From the NCBI RefSeq assembly GCF_017426725.1, contig NZ_JAERMS010000001.1, positions 62,001 through 126,000 of the forward strand: 64,000 bases of DNA. Reading direction: 5' to 3'. Every line of letters begins with the position of its first letter. Positions within the stretch are counted from its first letter, which is position 1. The stretch is from Prevotella illustrans (GTDB lineage: Bacteria > Bacteroidota > Bacteroidia > Bacteroidales > Bacteroidaceae). The notes below the pieces were generated by a model. That model had not been told where the DNA came from and ran no database searches. It saw only the letters and a list, made by a program, of their open reading frames with translations. Made by a program: the position numbers and the translations under genes. Shown piece by piece: positions 9,301 to 18,125 of this stretch.

Positions 9301-9768
9301 CCGCTCATGAGAAACGCCGACCTGACCCTCTACAAGCACCAGACGAAATACAATGTCTACACGTGGGACGCCGATCCGGATAAGAAAGTGGTGAACATCA
9401 AGCAGAGCAACGACTATCCGTGCCTGTGGCCTGGCAACGAGGCAGCCGGCAACGTTTCAGCTTTGTCGGCATCCAAGGGCAGCCACAACTACTATCCGCA
9501 GAGCAGATACCTCACCCACATGTCCTATTTGCGCCTGAAAAACATCACGTTGGGTTATACCTTGCCGAAAGACCTGACACGCAAGGCCTATATCCAGAAC
9601 CTCAGGGTCTACGTCAGTGCCAACAACCTCTTCTTGCTCCACAAGGGCAACGGCGATTTGCCGGTCGATCCGGAAATCAACGAAGGCCAAGGTATCAAGT
9701 TTGGCGGTTGGGGACGCACGCAACCCATCACCCGCACCTTTGCCGTAGGCGTACAGGTTACACTATAA
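6388..9768 (+). CDS. SusC/RagA-family TonB-dependent outer membrane transporter
   Basis: A 1126-residue protein with a signal peptide (MKRHVALIGALLLSCGATGSYAFA). A carboxypeptidase-like beta-sandwich domain (about residues 38-108, VKGTIVDENGDPIIGASI) is followed by the SusC hallmark LLDEVVVVGYGQQKK. The plug domain (SIRGLGTL, PLIVVDGVP, ISVLKDAASSAVYGARAAFG) and a large barrel ending in a C-terminal beta signal (FAVGVQVTL) complete it. SusC proteins import oligomers captured by the SusD partner, encoded 24 bp downstream. The gene is followed by peptidoglycan-processing genes, which suggests but does not prove a murein-derived substrate. Codons are strongly biased to G/C at third positions. 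Confidence 0.95.
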   Translation: MKRHVALIGALLLSCGATGSYAFAAPTPQIVTDSKTTVTVKGTIVDENGDPIIGASIAELGTTRGTISDATGNFELKTAGNAKLRISFLGYKTVELKAKSSMHVQMTPDNALLDEVVVVGYGQQKKVNLTGAVANVDIDKTLGSRPEQDVSKALQGAVPGLTVLSNNGDLNATPSLSIRGLGTLSNKQKSSPLIVVDGVPTDNLTMINGNDIASISVLKDAASSAVYGARAAFGVILITTKQAKKGDRVTVKYNGQLAWDQATVLPDFPTVPEQLEAGLIGKKRAGESTPELFGMYFDKLLPLAQDWEKQYGGKKGYSLMRPWKSDQEVGDYSFEGSPMYYANYDIRKIWYDNAAPSQTHDVSISGSSGRTTFYTSLGYDYKQDIMKFNPAKRNRHNATVNLQTDITDWLTAGVRFNYTRRHFSRADTWTDIHQYLWRWGSYFIPSGIYKDADGTEYDYRMIAMQKQASRYVIAHDVLRMNAFVKANITKELTLNADYTYQIDNFNSKTADHSVQGMNWSGKKPTYFVTSSNTSTNRWNRKSNRWTANAYLNYAHSFNDEHNLNVMAGVNGESFTSDYFGATRKLLYDENYPELNLAYGEMKDATIESETADRASAGYFGRINYDYKGIYLLELNGRYDGSSRFRSGDRWAFFPSFSLGYRFSEEAYWKNYRHIVSNGKLRFSYGEIGNEAIGDNMFLSTMTPYQVEPNSKFIWLNGSGAKVNGFTMPTWVNPSLTWERIQTKNLGLDLGFLNDEFTLTAEVYERLTKDMLAPGNAIPSAVGAGAPYTNGGELQARGWELSVAWRKQFSKDFGLYANFSIGDSKIKVKKWNNANKIIGHTNDVSYAYEGQTWGDIWGFETDRYFTEDDFESRNADGSWVYKKGIADQTGIQTGNFVYGPGDIKFKDLNHDGKIDGGKGTLEDHGDLKVIGNTLPRYEYSFHIGGTFKGFDLDLFFQGVGKRDVWTISAFNFPLMRNADLTLYKHQTKYNVYTWDADPDKKVVNIKQSNDYPCLWPGNEAAGNVSALSASKGSHNYYPQSRYLTHMSYLRLKNITLGYTLPKDLTRKAYIQNLRVYVSANNLFLLHKGNGDLPVDPEINEGQGIKFGGWGRTQPITRTFAVGVQVTL

Positions 9769-9791
9769 GCGACATCTAAACATCAAGCATC

Positions 9792-11507
9792 ATGAAAAAG
9801 TCAATTCTATATATCCTTGCGACTGCAGCCCTGACACTAACGGGTTGCAACGATTTGCTGGACAAGAATCCGCGCGACACGTTCGTCAACGCTCCGGCGT
9901 TTTGGAGCAATGTCAACGAGGTGGAAAGCTACAGCAACGGTTTCTACTCCTTCTACGGCAGCGCCAGCAGCTTCTATTTCAACACCTTGAACGACGACCA
10001 GGCCAATCCTTCGTTCGCCAACTGGACTTACCGCACGATTCCCAACAAGGCCGCCGCGTGGTCGGGACGCTTCACCAAGATACGCCGGGTCAACTACATG
10101 CTCGACGGAATCAAGACTTCGAGCCTCTCCGACGCGCAGAAGGCCAGGTACGAAGCCATCGGCCGCCTCAACAGGGCATGGGTCTACTACGAGCTGGTGC
10201 AGATGTACGGTGACGTACAATGGGAAGACAAGGTGATAGGCGACCCCAATGAAGAGGCTGTCTATGGCCCGCGCGACGACCGCGACCAAGTGATGGACAA
10301 GGTGTTGGCCGACCTGGACTTTGCTATCGCCAATCTGCCCAGCAACACTTCCGACAAGACGACGTGGGGCAAGGAGATGGCGCTGGCCGCCAAAAGCGAC
10401 ATCTGCCTCTACGAAGGCACCTTCTGCAAGTATCGCACGCTGGCCGACAACGGCAAGGCACCCGACGGCGCCCGCGCCAAGAAATACTTGGAAGAATGCG
10501 TGAAAGCCTCGGAGGCACTGATGGACGGCAAGTTCGTGCTCAACGAGTGGACGCCCGGAGCAGGCGGCAAGATATACACGGTGTACAATTCGCTGAACCT
10601 GTCAAACAACAAAGAGGTCATCTTCTACGACAACTATGAGAAGGATGTCAAGGCACATGGCCTTTGCGACTACACCTCTGGCTCTACAACACAGAGCGGA
10701 CTCACCAAGGACGCCATCGACGCCTTCCTTTTCAAGGACGGAAAGCCGTTGGCGACGACGACACTCGACAAGAACGACGCGGCGGCGGCCAATGCCAAAG
10801 GCGACTACTCCATCAGCCACCTGCTGGCCGTGAAGGACAAACGCCTCAGTTTGCTCGTCGACTCCATCATCTGTTTCAAGAGTCACGGCTGGATCCGCAA
10901 CGAACCGTCGCCCGACGGACCGCTGCCGGCCGAGATGACAGCGGCAACGGGCTACACAATCTACAAGTATGACAACCCGCAGCTGGCGCTTCACTACCGC
11001 ACCAATACGAATACCAACTACACCGACATCCCCTTGTTCTGGTATTCGGTCATCCTGCTGAACGAAGCGGAGGCCAAAGCAGAGTTGGGAACGCTGACCC
11101 AAGCCGACCTCAACAAGACCATCAACCTGTTGCAGAAGCGCGCCGAACTGCCCGACATGACGCTCGAACCGGCCGCCGACCCTGCCAACAACATGGGCGT
11201 GAGCAACCTGTTGTGGGAGATACGCCGCGTGCGCCGCTGCGAACTGATGTGCGACATGGACTACCGCTACTGGGATCTCGTGCGCTGGCATCAGCTCGAC
11301 AAGCTCGACAGCAACAAGTACACCGCCATCAACCGTGGAGCCAACATCGCCAACTTGCCCGACAAGAAGGGACAGAACGTCGACGGCAACTACCTCGTTG
11401 GAACGACGGCCACCCGCAAGTATGAAGCGAAATACTACCTGTACCCCGTTCCGAGCAACGAAATAGACCTGAACGCCGAAAAGGTGAAGCAGAATCCGGG
11501 CTGGTAA
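9792..11507 (+). CDS. SusD/RagB-family surface lipoprotein
   Basis: A 571-residue lipoprotein with a signal peptide and lipobox (LTLTGC, Cys19 or so). Start of the mature protein NDLLDKNPRDTF is typical of SusD. TPR-like helices follow (RAWVYYELVQMYGDV, about residues 115-135), and the family C-terminal motif ELMCDMDYRYWDLVRWHQLD is present near residue 490. SusD proteins cap the paired SusC transporter and bind its glycan or peptide ligand at the cell surface. The gene is directly downstream of the SusC gene in the same operon and is followed by a strong hairpin. Confidence 0.95.
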   Translation: MKKSILYILATAALTLTGCNDLLDKNPRDTFVNAPAFWSNVNEVESYSNGFYSFYGSASSFYFNTLNDDQANPSFANWTYRTIPNKAAAWSGRFTKIRRVNYMLDGIKTSSLSDAQKARYEAIGRLNRAWVYYELVQMYGDVQWEDKVIGDPNEEAVYGPRDDRDQVMDKVLADLDFAIANLPSNTSDKTTWGKEMALAAKSDICLYEGTFCKYRTLADNGKAPDGARAKKYLEECVKASEALMDGKFVLNEWTPGAGGKIYTVYNSLNLSNNKEVIFYDNYEKDVKAHGLCDYTSGSTTQSGLTKDAIDAFLFKDGKPLATTTLDKNDAAAANAKGDYSISHLLAVKDKRLSLLVDSIICFKSHGWIRNEPSPDGPLPAEMTAATGYTIYKYDNPQLALHYRTNTNTNYTDIPLFWYSVILLNEAEAKAELGTLTQADLNKTINLLQKRAELPDMTLEPAADPANNMGVSNLLWEIRRVRRCELMCDMDYRYWDLVRWHQLDKLDSNKYTAINRGANIANLPDKKGQNVDGNYLVGTTATRKYEAKYYLYPVPSNEIDLNAEKVKQNPGW

Positions 11508-11555
11508 CGATTCATGCCCATGCAACGAATAGACATAAATCGCTTGCATCATCCA

Positions 11556-11587
11556 CTACCGGGACCTGTACACGCAGGCCCCGGTAG
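11556..11587 (+). terminator. Hairpin after the SusD gene, possible terminator or processing site
   Basis: CTACCGGG (11556-11563) pairs perfectly with CCCGGTAG (11580-11587), with an inner CCTG/CAGG stem. Only TTT follows, so it may attenuate or stabilise the mRNA end rather than fully terminate. It separates the SusCD pair from the amidase-like gene. Confidence 0.6.
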
Positions 11588-11602
11588 TTTAGTATATTTG
11601 TT

Positions 11603-14600
11603 ATGAAAAGACTTTTTACCTTATCCCTGGGGCTGGGGCTGTCCTTTTGCACGACAGCCCTCGGGCAAGGGACGGACGCCGTCGAACGCGTTCTGAACCA
11701 ATTCACCGCCGGCATCAACACCGGTCGCGTAAGCGTGGACTCCATCAAGGCCGACAGCGGCCGAACCCTCGTCTACGCGAGCACCAACTTCTCATACGTT
11801 TCCTTCAACCGAGCCAAATGCGACGCCATCATCAGCCGCGTTAAGGCCGTCCTGCCCGCCAATAACGCCGACAACGAGGTGCATGTCATCACGGGTGGCG
11901 TAGACATCCGCGACCTGATTCCCCGCTATCTGCGGCCGAAAGCCGACAAACCGGCCGTCTTCACGCAGGACAAGACGGTGCCGTTGGTGCGCAACCTGAG
12001 CCGTCCCTACACCCCGACGCGAGGACTTGAGGGCCGACATATCGCCATGTGGCAGAGCCATGGCCTCTACTTCGAGCCGGGACGGCAACGCTGGCAGTGG
12101 CAACGGGGGCGCATGTTCCAGACCGTCGAGGACAAGTACACGCAACAGTATGTGCTGCCCTACCTCATCCCCATGCTCGAAAAGGCGGGCGCCTACGTGC
12201 TGACACCCCGCGAACGCGACACCAATCCCCATGAAGTAATCGTCGACAACGATGGCCAACTGGCCTCATCGCCCTACACGGAGACCGACGGCGACAAGCC
12301 TTGGACGACCGGCGACGGCCCCGGCTTCGCCTACATGCGGCAGGAATACAAGGAGTTTGAGAATCCTTTCCACGACGGAACCTACCGCATGGCGGAGACG
12401 ACGACCAACAGCGGGCGTGCCGGCGAAATCAAGTGGAGTCCCCGGATAGCCGTCAGCCGCCCCTACGCGGTCTACGTGGCCTATCAGTCGCTGCCCAACA
12501 GCACCACACAGGCACTCTACACCGTGCGTCACAAGGGCGGCAGCACTCGCTTCTCGGTCAACCAGCAGATGGGTGGCGGCACGTGGATCTACCTCGGCAC
12601 CTTCGACTTTGACGCGGGAACGCGGGGCTGTGTCACGCTCACCAACTATTCAAAAGAGAAAGGAACCGTCGTGACGGCCGACGCCGTGCGCTTCGGTGGC
12701 GGCATGGGCAACATCGCCCGACGGGCCGATGGCGACAGTATCGCCTACAACGGAAAGACCGACCGCCAGTCGGGTTACCATCCCCGCAACGCCTGGCAGC
12801 CCCGAATGGACTACCCATACGAGACCAGCGGCTATCCCCGCTACCTGGAAGGAGCACGCTACTACATGCAGTGGGCCGGCATTCCCGACAGCGTTTACTC
12901 GCCTTCACACGGCAAGGACGACTACCGCGACGACTACAAGAACCGCGGGCCATGGGTCAACTACCTATTGGGAGGCACCAAAGCCTGGCCCGAAGGCAAG
13001 GGGCTCCGCATTCCCATCGACCTCTCCTTCGCCTTCCACAGCGACGCCGGCACGGTCTATGGCGATTCCATCATCGGCACCTTGGGCATTTACATGGTCA
13101 ACCGCTACGGCGGCAAGTTCGCAGACGGCACCAGCCGGCAGATCAACCACGACCTTTGCGACCTCGTCCAGTCGCAGATCGTGAACGACATCCGCACACT
13201 CTACGAACCCAAATGGACGCGCCGCGGCATGTGGAACCAGTCTTATTTCGAAGCATGGACGCCCCGTGTGCCGGCCATGTTGCTCGAACTGCTCTCGCAT
13301 GAGAACTTCGCCGACATGCGCTACGGGGCCGACCCGCGCTTCCAGTTCACCGTTTCGCGCGCCATCTACAAGGGCATGCTCCGCTTCCTGTCCGACAACT
13401 ACGGCACCGACTATGTGGTTCAGCCGCTGCCTGTCAAGGATTTTGCGCTCCAACTGGCCAAGGGCGACAAGGTGCTGCTCACGTGGCAACCGGTCGACGA
13501 CCCGCTGGAAGCGACGGCCAAGGCCGAGAAATACATCGTCTACACGCGTCAGGGCGACGGCGATTGGGACAATGGCGTGGTGGTGAAGAAGCCGCAACAC
13601 ACAGTCACGATAGCCCCCGACCAGGTGGTGAGCTTCAAGGTGTGCGCCCTGAACAAGGGCGGCGAGAGCTTCCCGTCCGAAATATTGAGCGCGGGCATAG
13701 CCTCTGCGGCCACGGCCAAGCCCGTCCTGGTGATCAACGGCTTCGACCGCATCAGCGCGCCCGACGACTTCCGCAGTGCCGACGACGAGCAGGCGGGCTT
13801 CCTGGCCGACGACGACAACGGCGTGCCCTATCGGGAAATGATTTCCTACACGGGCAAGATGAAAGAGTTCAGGCGGGCCATCCCCTGGACGGACGATGAC
13901 GCTTCGGGCTACGGCGACAGCCAGAGCAACTACGAACGGATTGTGGTGAAGGGCAATACTTTCGACTACCCTGCGCTCCACGGGCGGTCTCTCCTGAAGG
14001 CAGGCTACAGCTTTGTGTCGGCCGGTCGTGACGCGGCCCTCGCCCTCCGGCTCTTCGACAGCGAACGTTTCTGTGCCGTCGACCTCATCCTGGGCAAGAA
14101 CAAGCAGACCAAGATGGGCCGTATCGGGGCTGTAAAGGGACTCGACTTCAAGACCTTCCCCAAACCGTTGCAGCAAGCCATCACGACCTATTGCCAGGCA
14201 GGAGGCCGCATCTTCGTCTCCGGTTCCTACGTGGCTACCGACCTTTGGCAGAACCCCATCGCCAAGGCCGACAAGGAAGACATCGCCTTCGCACGTAAAA
14301 TACTGAAATACCAGTGGCGCAACGACAAGGCGTCGACCGAGGGTGAGATTACGACCGTGGTGTCGCCGCTGACCGACAAGCGGCTGCGGATGGAATATTT
14401 CAACCGCCCCAACGAGCAATCTTACGTCGTAGAGTCGCCCGACGCCATCGCCCCGGCCGACCCCTGCGCCTACACGGCCTTCCGCTATCCCGAAAACAAC
14501 AAGAGCGCGGGCGTCGTCTTCGGCGGCAACGAGACCGACCGATGGCGCACGGTGGTGCTCGGCTTCCCCTTCGAAGCGGTGAAGGGAGAGGCGCAACGCG

Positions 14601-14647
14601 ATGAGTTGATGAAGATGGTGATGGAGTATTTGAGGAATAAAGAGTAG
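11603..14647 (+). CDS. Secreted amidase-like protein with golvesin-type and fibronectin III domains
   Basis: A 1014-residue secreted protein (signal peptide MKRLFTLSLGLGLSFCTTALG). Residues about 145-205 resemble the start of an Amidase_3 (N-acetylmuramoyl-L-alanine amidase) fold: an SHG with His153, VEDKY with Glu176, then the helix-strand LPYLIPMLEKAGAYVLTPRE. A second motif FAFHSDAG (His479) resembles the second zinc-His strand. A golvesin C-terminal-like module (about residues 275-370) lies between them, and a fibronectin III-like module follows (about 615-700). Database entries of this type are often called golvesin-domain protein or 'xanthan lyase'. The murein salvage genes downstream favour amidase activity; this is my inference. 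Confidence 0.7.
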   Translation: MKRLFTLSLGLGLSFCTTALGQGTDAVERVLNQFTAGINTGRVSVDSIKADSGRTLVYASTNFSYVSFNRAKCDAIISRVKAVLPANNADNEVHVITGGVDIRDLIPRYLRPKADKPAVFTQDKTVPLVRNLSRPYTPTRGLEGRHIAMWQSHGLYFEPGRQRWQWQRGRMFQTVEDKYTQQYVLPYLIPMLEKAGAYVLTPRERDTNPHEVIVDNDGQLASSPYTETDGDKPWTTGDGPGFAYMRQEYKEFENPFHDGTYRMAETTTNSGRAGEIKWSPRIAVSRPYAVYVAYQSLPNSTTQALYTVRHKGGSTRFSVNQQMGGGTWIYLGTFDFDAGTRGCVTLTNYSKEKGTVVTADAVRFGGGMGNIARRADGDSIAYNGKTDRQSGYHPRNAWQPRMDYPYETSGYPRYLEGARYYMQWAGIPDSVYSPSHGKDDYRDDYKNRGPWVNYLLGGTKAWPEGKGLRIPIDLSFAFHSDAGTVYGDSIIGTLGIYMVNRYGGKFADGTSRQINHDLCDLVQSQIVNDIRTLYEPKWTRRGMWNQSYFEAWTPRVPAMLLELLSHENFADMRYGADPRFQFTVSRAIYKGMLRFLSDNYGTDYVVQPLPVKDFALQLAKGDKVLLTWQPVDDPLEATAKAEKYIVYTRQGDGDWDNGVVVKKPQHTVTIAPDQVVSFKVCALNKGGESFPSEILSAGIASAATAKPVLVINGFDRISAPDDFRSADDEQAGFLADDDNGVPYREMISYTGKMKEFRRAIPWTDDDASGYGDSQSNYERIVVKGNTFDYPALHGRSLLKAGYSFVSAGRDAALALRLFDSERFCAVDLILGKNKQTKMGRIGAVKGLDFKTFPKPLQQAITTYCQAGGRIFVSGSYVATDLWQNPIAKADKEDIAFARKILKYQWRNDKASTEGEITTVVSPLTDKRLRMEYFNRPNEQSYVVESPDAIAPADPCAYTAFRYPENNKSAGVVFGGNETDRWRTVVLGFPFEAVKGEAQRDELMKMVMEYLRNKE

Positions 14648-14675
14648 AAAATGCGCACGAATCACGTTATTTTAA

Positions 14676-14683
14676 TATCTTTG
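14676..14683 (+). promoter_or_regulatory. Promoter -7 element before the phosphoesterase gene
   Basis: TATCTTTG matches TAnnTTTG and lies 30 bp before the ATG at 14713. It suggests the salvage operon can be transcribed independently of the SusCD genes. Confidence 0.5.
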
Positions 14684-14712
14684 CATCATGATATAGGAAA
14701 GGTAAAACAAAG

Positions 14713-16605
14713 ATGAAGCATTTCATAACGAAACCTAAACAATGGTATCTACAAGCCGCCATCCTGTGGGCGCTTCTCCGCGTCTGCGTATCGGCACAGG
14801 CCGGTGAACCTTTCCGCTTTGCCCTCCTCACCGACATCCACATCGACATCAATGCTCCGGGGCCCACACAAGACCTCCGCAACTCGGTCGACCAAATCAA
14901 CGCGTCGGACTCCATCGACTTCATCCTCGTCACCGGAGACATCGCCGACAAAGGAGACGGGGCCTCGCTGCGGCTGGCCAAGCAGGAACTCGACCGGCTG
15001 CAACGCCCCTACTACATTGTCCAAGGCAACCACGACCAGAAGTGGAGCGAGAGCGGATGTATGGATTTCAAGCGGATTTTCGGCTATGAACGTTTCAAGT
15101 TCGAGCACCGCGGCTACCTGTTCCTGGGCTTCCCGAGCGGCCCGCTCATGCGCATGGCCCTGGGACACGTGGCTCCCGAAGACATCGAATGGCTGAAAGA
15201 GGAGCTGAGGCACAACGGATTCGACAAGCCCGTGTTCCTTGTGAGCCACATGCCCATGCTCCCTGAAGACGTCGACAATTGTTTTGATGTGACAGATGCT
15301 GTGCGATCCTTTCCCGTTCAGGCCTTTCTGAACGGCCATTACCATCGCAACCGATTTGAGACATACGATGGAATACCGGGCTTTGTCAACATCACCAACC
15401 TCAGACAGAAAGGCCGTACGGCCGGACAATATAACGAATACGACGTAACGGCGGACTCGCTTATCGCTTATACGCATCCCGTTGGTTTGCCCCGTTATCG
15501 CTGGGCCGCTATCGCTCTTGGTCAACGACTTGGCCCGGCTGCAGCAGCCACGTCGCCTTTGCGTCCTGATTTCAGCGTCAACGAAGCCTATCCCATGGTG
15601 AAAGAAACGTGGCAGGTCGCTCTTCGAGCCGGTATCTATTCATCACCGGCTATTGACAAGCAACGAATTGTGGTGGCCGACAACCTCGGACGCATCACTT
15701 GCTTTGGCCATCAAGGCCGGCAACGCTGGCAATATACCACCGGTGCCCGCATCATTGGTACGCCCGCAATCGGCCGTGGTGTCGTGGTGGCTGGTTCGGC
15801 CGATGGTTTTATTTATGGACTTGATGCCCGTCAGGGTACCTTACGATGGAAAGTGCGGACGCAAAGACCCGTTGTGAGTGCCGTAACGATCCGTGGCGGT
15901 ATAGCTTACGTGGGCAGTGGTGACCATATTTTCCGTGCTATCCGCGTCAAAGATGGCACAATCCTTTGGAGCCGACAGGGCATTCGGGGCTACGTAGAAA
16001 CACGACCGCTGGTCAATCGGCGCATGGTTGTCTTCGGCGACTGGGCCAATACTGTATACGCGCTGCGCCGTAAAGACGGAAACCCATTGTGGGAGTGGAC
16101 CACCGGACGACAAAATATGCACTATTCGCCAGCCGGTGTGTGGCCCGTTGAGGCTCATCAGAAAGTGTTCGTGGTCGATCCACGTCGCGTACTGACTGCC
16201 ATCGACGCTCGCGATGGTCACGAAATCTACGCCACCAAGCAGAGTGTGGTGCGCGAATCCATTGGTATTTCAAAAGACCGGAAACGTATTTATGCCAAGA
16301 CCATGCGTGATAGTGTAGTCTGTTATTCTGCTTTGGACAATCATCCACGACAACTATGGGCCTGCCATGTAGGCTTTGGTTACGAACATGCCACCGTCAT
16401 GCTACCCGAAAAAGACGGAGTGGTATTCTCTTCCACCAAGAATGGCTTGATTTTCGCCATCGAAGCGAAGACCGGACGCTTGCTATGGAAGCATAAAGTG
16501 AGCAACACGCTCGTCAACACGGTGGTTCCTTTAAGCCGCAACATTGTGCTCTATACAGACGAAGACGGCTTTTTAGGAAAACTTTCAATCAACAATAATC
16601 ACTAA
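14713..16605 (+). CDS. Calcineurin-like phosphoesterase fused to a PQQ-type beta-propeller
   Basis: A 630-residue exported protein (N-terminal hydrophobic segment [18 protein letters not shown]). Residues about 35-260 form a metallophosphoesterase with the metal-binding motifs DIH (41-43), GDI, GNHD (105-108), SHMP and NGHYH. Residues about 295-625 form repeated PQQ-like blades ([47 protein letters not shown]). The propeller is probably a structural or substrate-binding platform, not a cofactor site. It leads the salvage operon and its stop is 13 bp before the GT2 gene. Substrate is unknown; lipid-linked or nucleotide-linked sugar phosphates are possible. Third-position C/G bias seems to weaken after about 15250, near the domain junction. 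Confidence 0.85.
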   Translation: MKHFITKPKQWYLQAAILWALLRVCVSAQAGEPFRFALLTDIHIDINAPGPTQDLRNSVDQINASDSIDFILVTGDIADKGDGASLRLAKQELDRLQRPYYIVQGNHDQKWSESGCMDFKRIFGYERFKFEHRGYLFLGFPSGPLMRMALGHVAPEDIEWLKEELRHNGFDKPVFLVSHMPMLPEDVDNCFDVTDAVRSFPVQAFLNGHYHRNRFETYDGIPGFVNITNLRQKGRTAGQYNEYDVTADSLIAYTHPVGLPRYRWAAIALGQRLGPAAAATSPLRPDFSVNEAYPMVKETWQVALRAGIYSSPAIDKQRIVVADNLGRITCFGHQGRQRWQYTTGARIIGTPAIGRGVVVAGSADGFIYGLDARQGTLRWKVRTQRPVVSAVTIRGGIAYVGSGDHIFRAIRVKDGTILWSRQGIRGYVETRPLVNRRMVVFGDWANTVYALRRKDGNPLWEWTTGRQNMHYSPAGVWPVEAHQKVFVVDPRRVLTAIDARDGHEIYATKQSVVRESIGISKDRKRIYAKTMRDSVVCYSALDNHPRQLWACHVGFGYEHATVMLPEKDGVVFSSTKNGLIFAIEAKTGRLLWKHKVSNTLVNTVVPLSRNIVLYTDEDGFLGKLSINNNH

Positions 16606-16618
16606 CAATATAACAATC

Positions 16619-18091
16619 ATGAAGAAAATGGTAGATTGCTTCCTCCCCATGGCGGGCCAGGAAGAGTTAAAAAAAAACCTTGAAGGCCTGAAAGGGCAAG
16701 ATATCGTAAATCGCATCATTATCCTACAGTCCGGTGAACCGGTAGCCGTAGAAGGTGTTGACGGCGTTCTGACCATCGATACGCTGAAGAGCAGCGACAC
16801 GATGTGTAAGGTGGCTGAGGCTGCTGAGGCTCCTTTCACCTTATTATATATGAAGGAGCAATATATGGAAATCGGTCTTTACGCGCTCGAACGTATGACC
16901 GGCATTGCTCAATGCACCCATGCCGGCATGGTATATGCCGACCATTACAAAATATCTGCAGAGGGAATCCGCTCGGAATCACCCGTTATCGACTACCAGA
17001 AAGGTAGTTTGCGCGACGACTTCGACTTCGGTTCGGTACTCTTTTTCCGCACCGACGCTCTCAAGGCAGCAGCCGGTAAGATGACTTCTCACTATCAGGC
17101 AGCCGGCTTCTATGACCTCCGACTGAAGCTATCACAATGCGAAGAGCTTGTTCATATCAACGAAAACCTCTACAGCGAGGTGGAACTCGACAACCGCAAA
17201 ACAGGAGAAAAGCTTTTCGACTACGTGGATCCACGCAACCGCGCCTCACAAATTGAGATGGAACAGGCCTGCACCGAGCATCTGAAGGAAATCGGTGGTT
17301 ACCTCGCTCCTAAGTTTGAGCCCGTTGATTTCAATCAAGAAGCCTTTGAATATGAGGCAACCATCATGATTCCCGTGCGCAATCGCATCCGCACAATCCG
17401 TGATGCCATCGACAGCGCGTTGAGCCAAAAGACTAATTTTAAGTACAATGTATTCGTTGTTGAGAATGGTCCTGAATTCCATTCTACCGACGGTACCACC
17501 GAAGCCATTGAGGAATACAAGAGTGATGAGCGACTGATACACCTCATTCCGACCCGTCGCGACATCGGTGTTGGTGGTGCTTGGAACATGGCTACCCACC
17601 ATCCTAAGTGCGGTCGCTTCATCGTTCAGCTCGACAGCGATGATGTATATTCTGACGAAAACACGCTTCAGAAGTTTGTAGACGCCTTCCATGAGCAGCA
17701 ATGCGCTATGGTTATCGGCTCTTATATGCTGACAGATATTGATAAGAACATGCTTCCGCCGGGCAAAATCGACCACCGCGAGTGGACTCCCGACAACGGT
17801 CGCAACAATGCTTTGCGTATCAACGGACTCGGTGCGCCACGCGGTTTCTTCACACCGGTGATACGGACAGTCAACCTTCCCAATGTAAACTATGGCGAAG
17901 ACTATGCTTTGGGCCTGGCCATTTCACGTCATTACCAGATTGGTCGCATCTATGATGTGCTCTATTGCTGCCGTCGTTGGGACGACAACTCTGATGCCGC
18001 GCTCAGCATTGAGAAGGAAAATCGCAACAATACGTATAAGGATCGTGTCCGTACATGGGAATTGCAGGCCCGCATTGCCATGAATAAATAA
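16619..18091 (+). CDS. Family 2 glycosyltransferase, cytoplasmic
   Basis: A 490-residue protein without a signal peptide or membrane segment. The second half is a GT-A domain: [22 protein letters not shown] (about residue 245), NVFVVENG, and the metal/nucleotide-sugar motif LDSDD (338-342). The first about 220 residues look like a diverged second GT-like or regulatory half ([10 protein letters not shown] ... [10 protein letters not shown]). It lies between the phosphoesterase and the AmpG-like permease with short gaps. Neither acceptor nor donor can be read from the sequence. Its place in a murein salvage cluster is unexpected and may point to re-use of the salvaged amino sugars. Confidence 0.85.
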   Translation: MKKMVDCFLPMAGQEELKKNLEGLKGQDIVNRIIILQSGEPVAVEGVDGVLTIDTLKSSDTMCKVAEAAEAPFTLLYMKEQYMEIGLYALERMTGIAQCTHAGMVYADHYKISAEGIRSESPVIDYQKGSLRDDFDFGSVLFFRTDALKAAAGKMTSHYQAAGFYDLRLKLSQCEELVHINENLYSEVELDNRKTGEKLFDYVDPRNRASQIEMEQACTEHLKEIGGYLAPKFEPVDFNQEAFEYEATIMIPVRNRIRTIRDAIDSALSQKTNFKYNVFVVENGPEFHSTDGTTEAIEEYKSDERLIHLIPTRRDIGVGGAWNMATHHPKCGRFIVQLDSDDVYSDENTLQKFVDAFHEQQCAMVIGSYMLTDIDKNMLPPGKIDHREWTPDNGRNNALRINGLGAPRGFFTPVIRTVNLPNVNYGEDYALGLAISRHYQIGRIYDVLYCCRRWDDNSDAALSIEKENRNNTYKDRVRTWELQARIAMNK

Positions 18092-18125
18092 GGATTATTC
18101 GTTGTCAACAATACGCTAAAAATCA

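Noticed and set aside
11593-11600. TATATTTG box just before the amidase-like gene
   Set aside because: It is only 2 bp from the start codon, so transcription would begin inside the gene; likely chance.
12965-14665. Long antisense open frame (566 codons) opposite the amidase-like gene
   Set aside because: Same shadow effect; composition is not protein-like and the sense frame is well supported.
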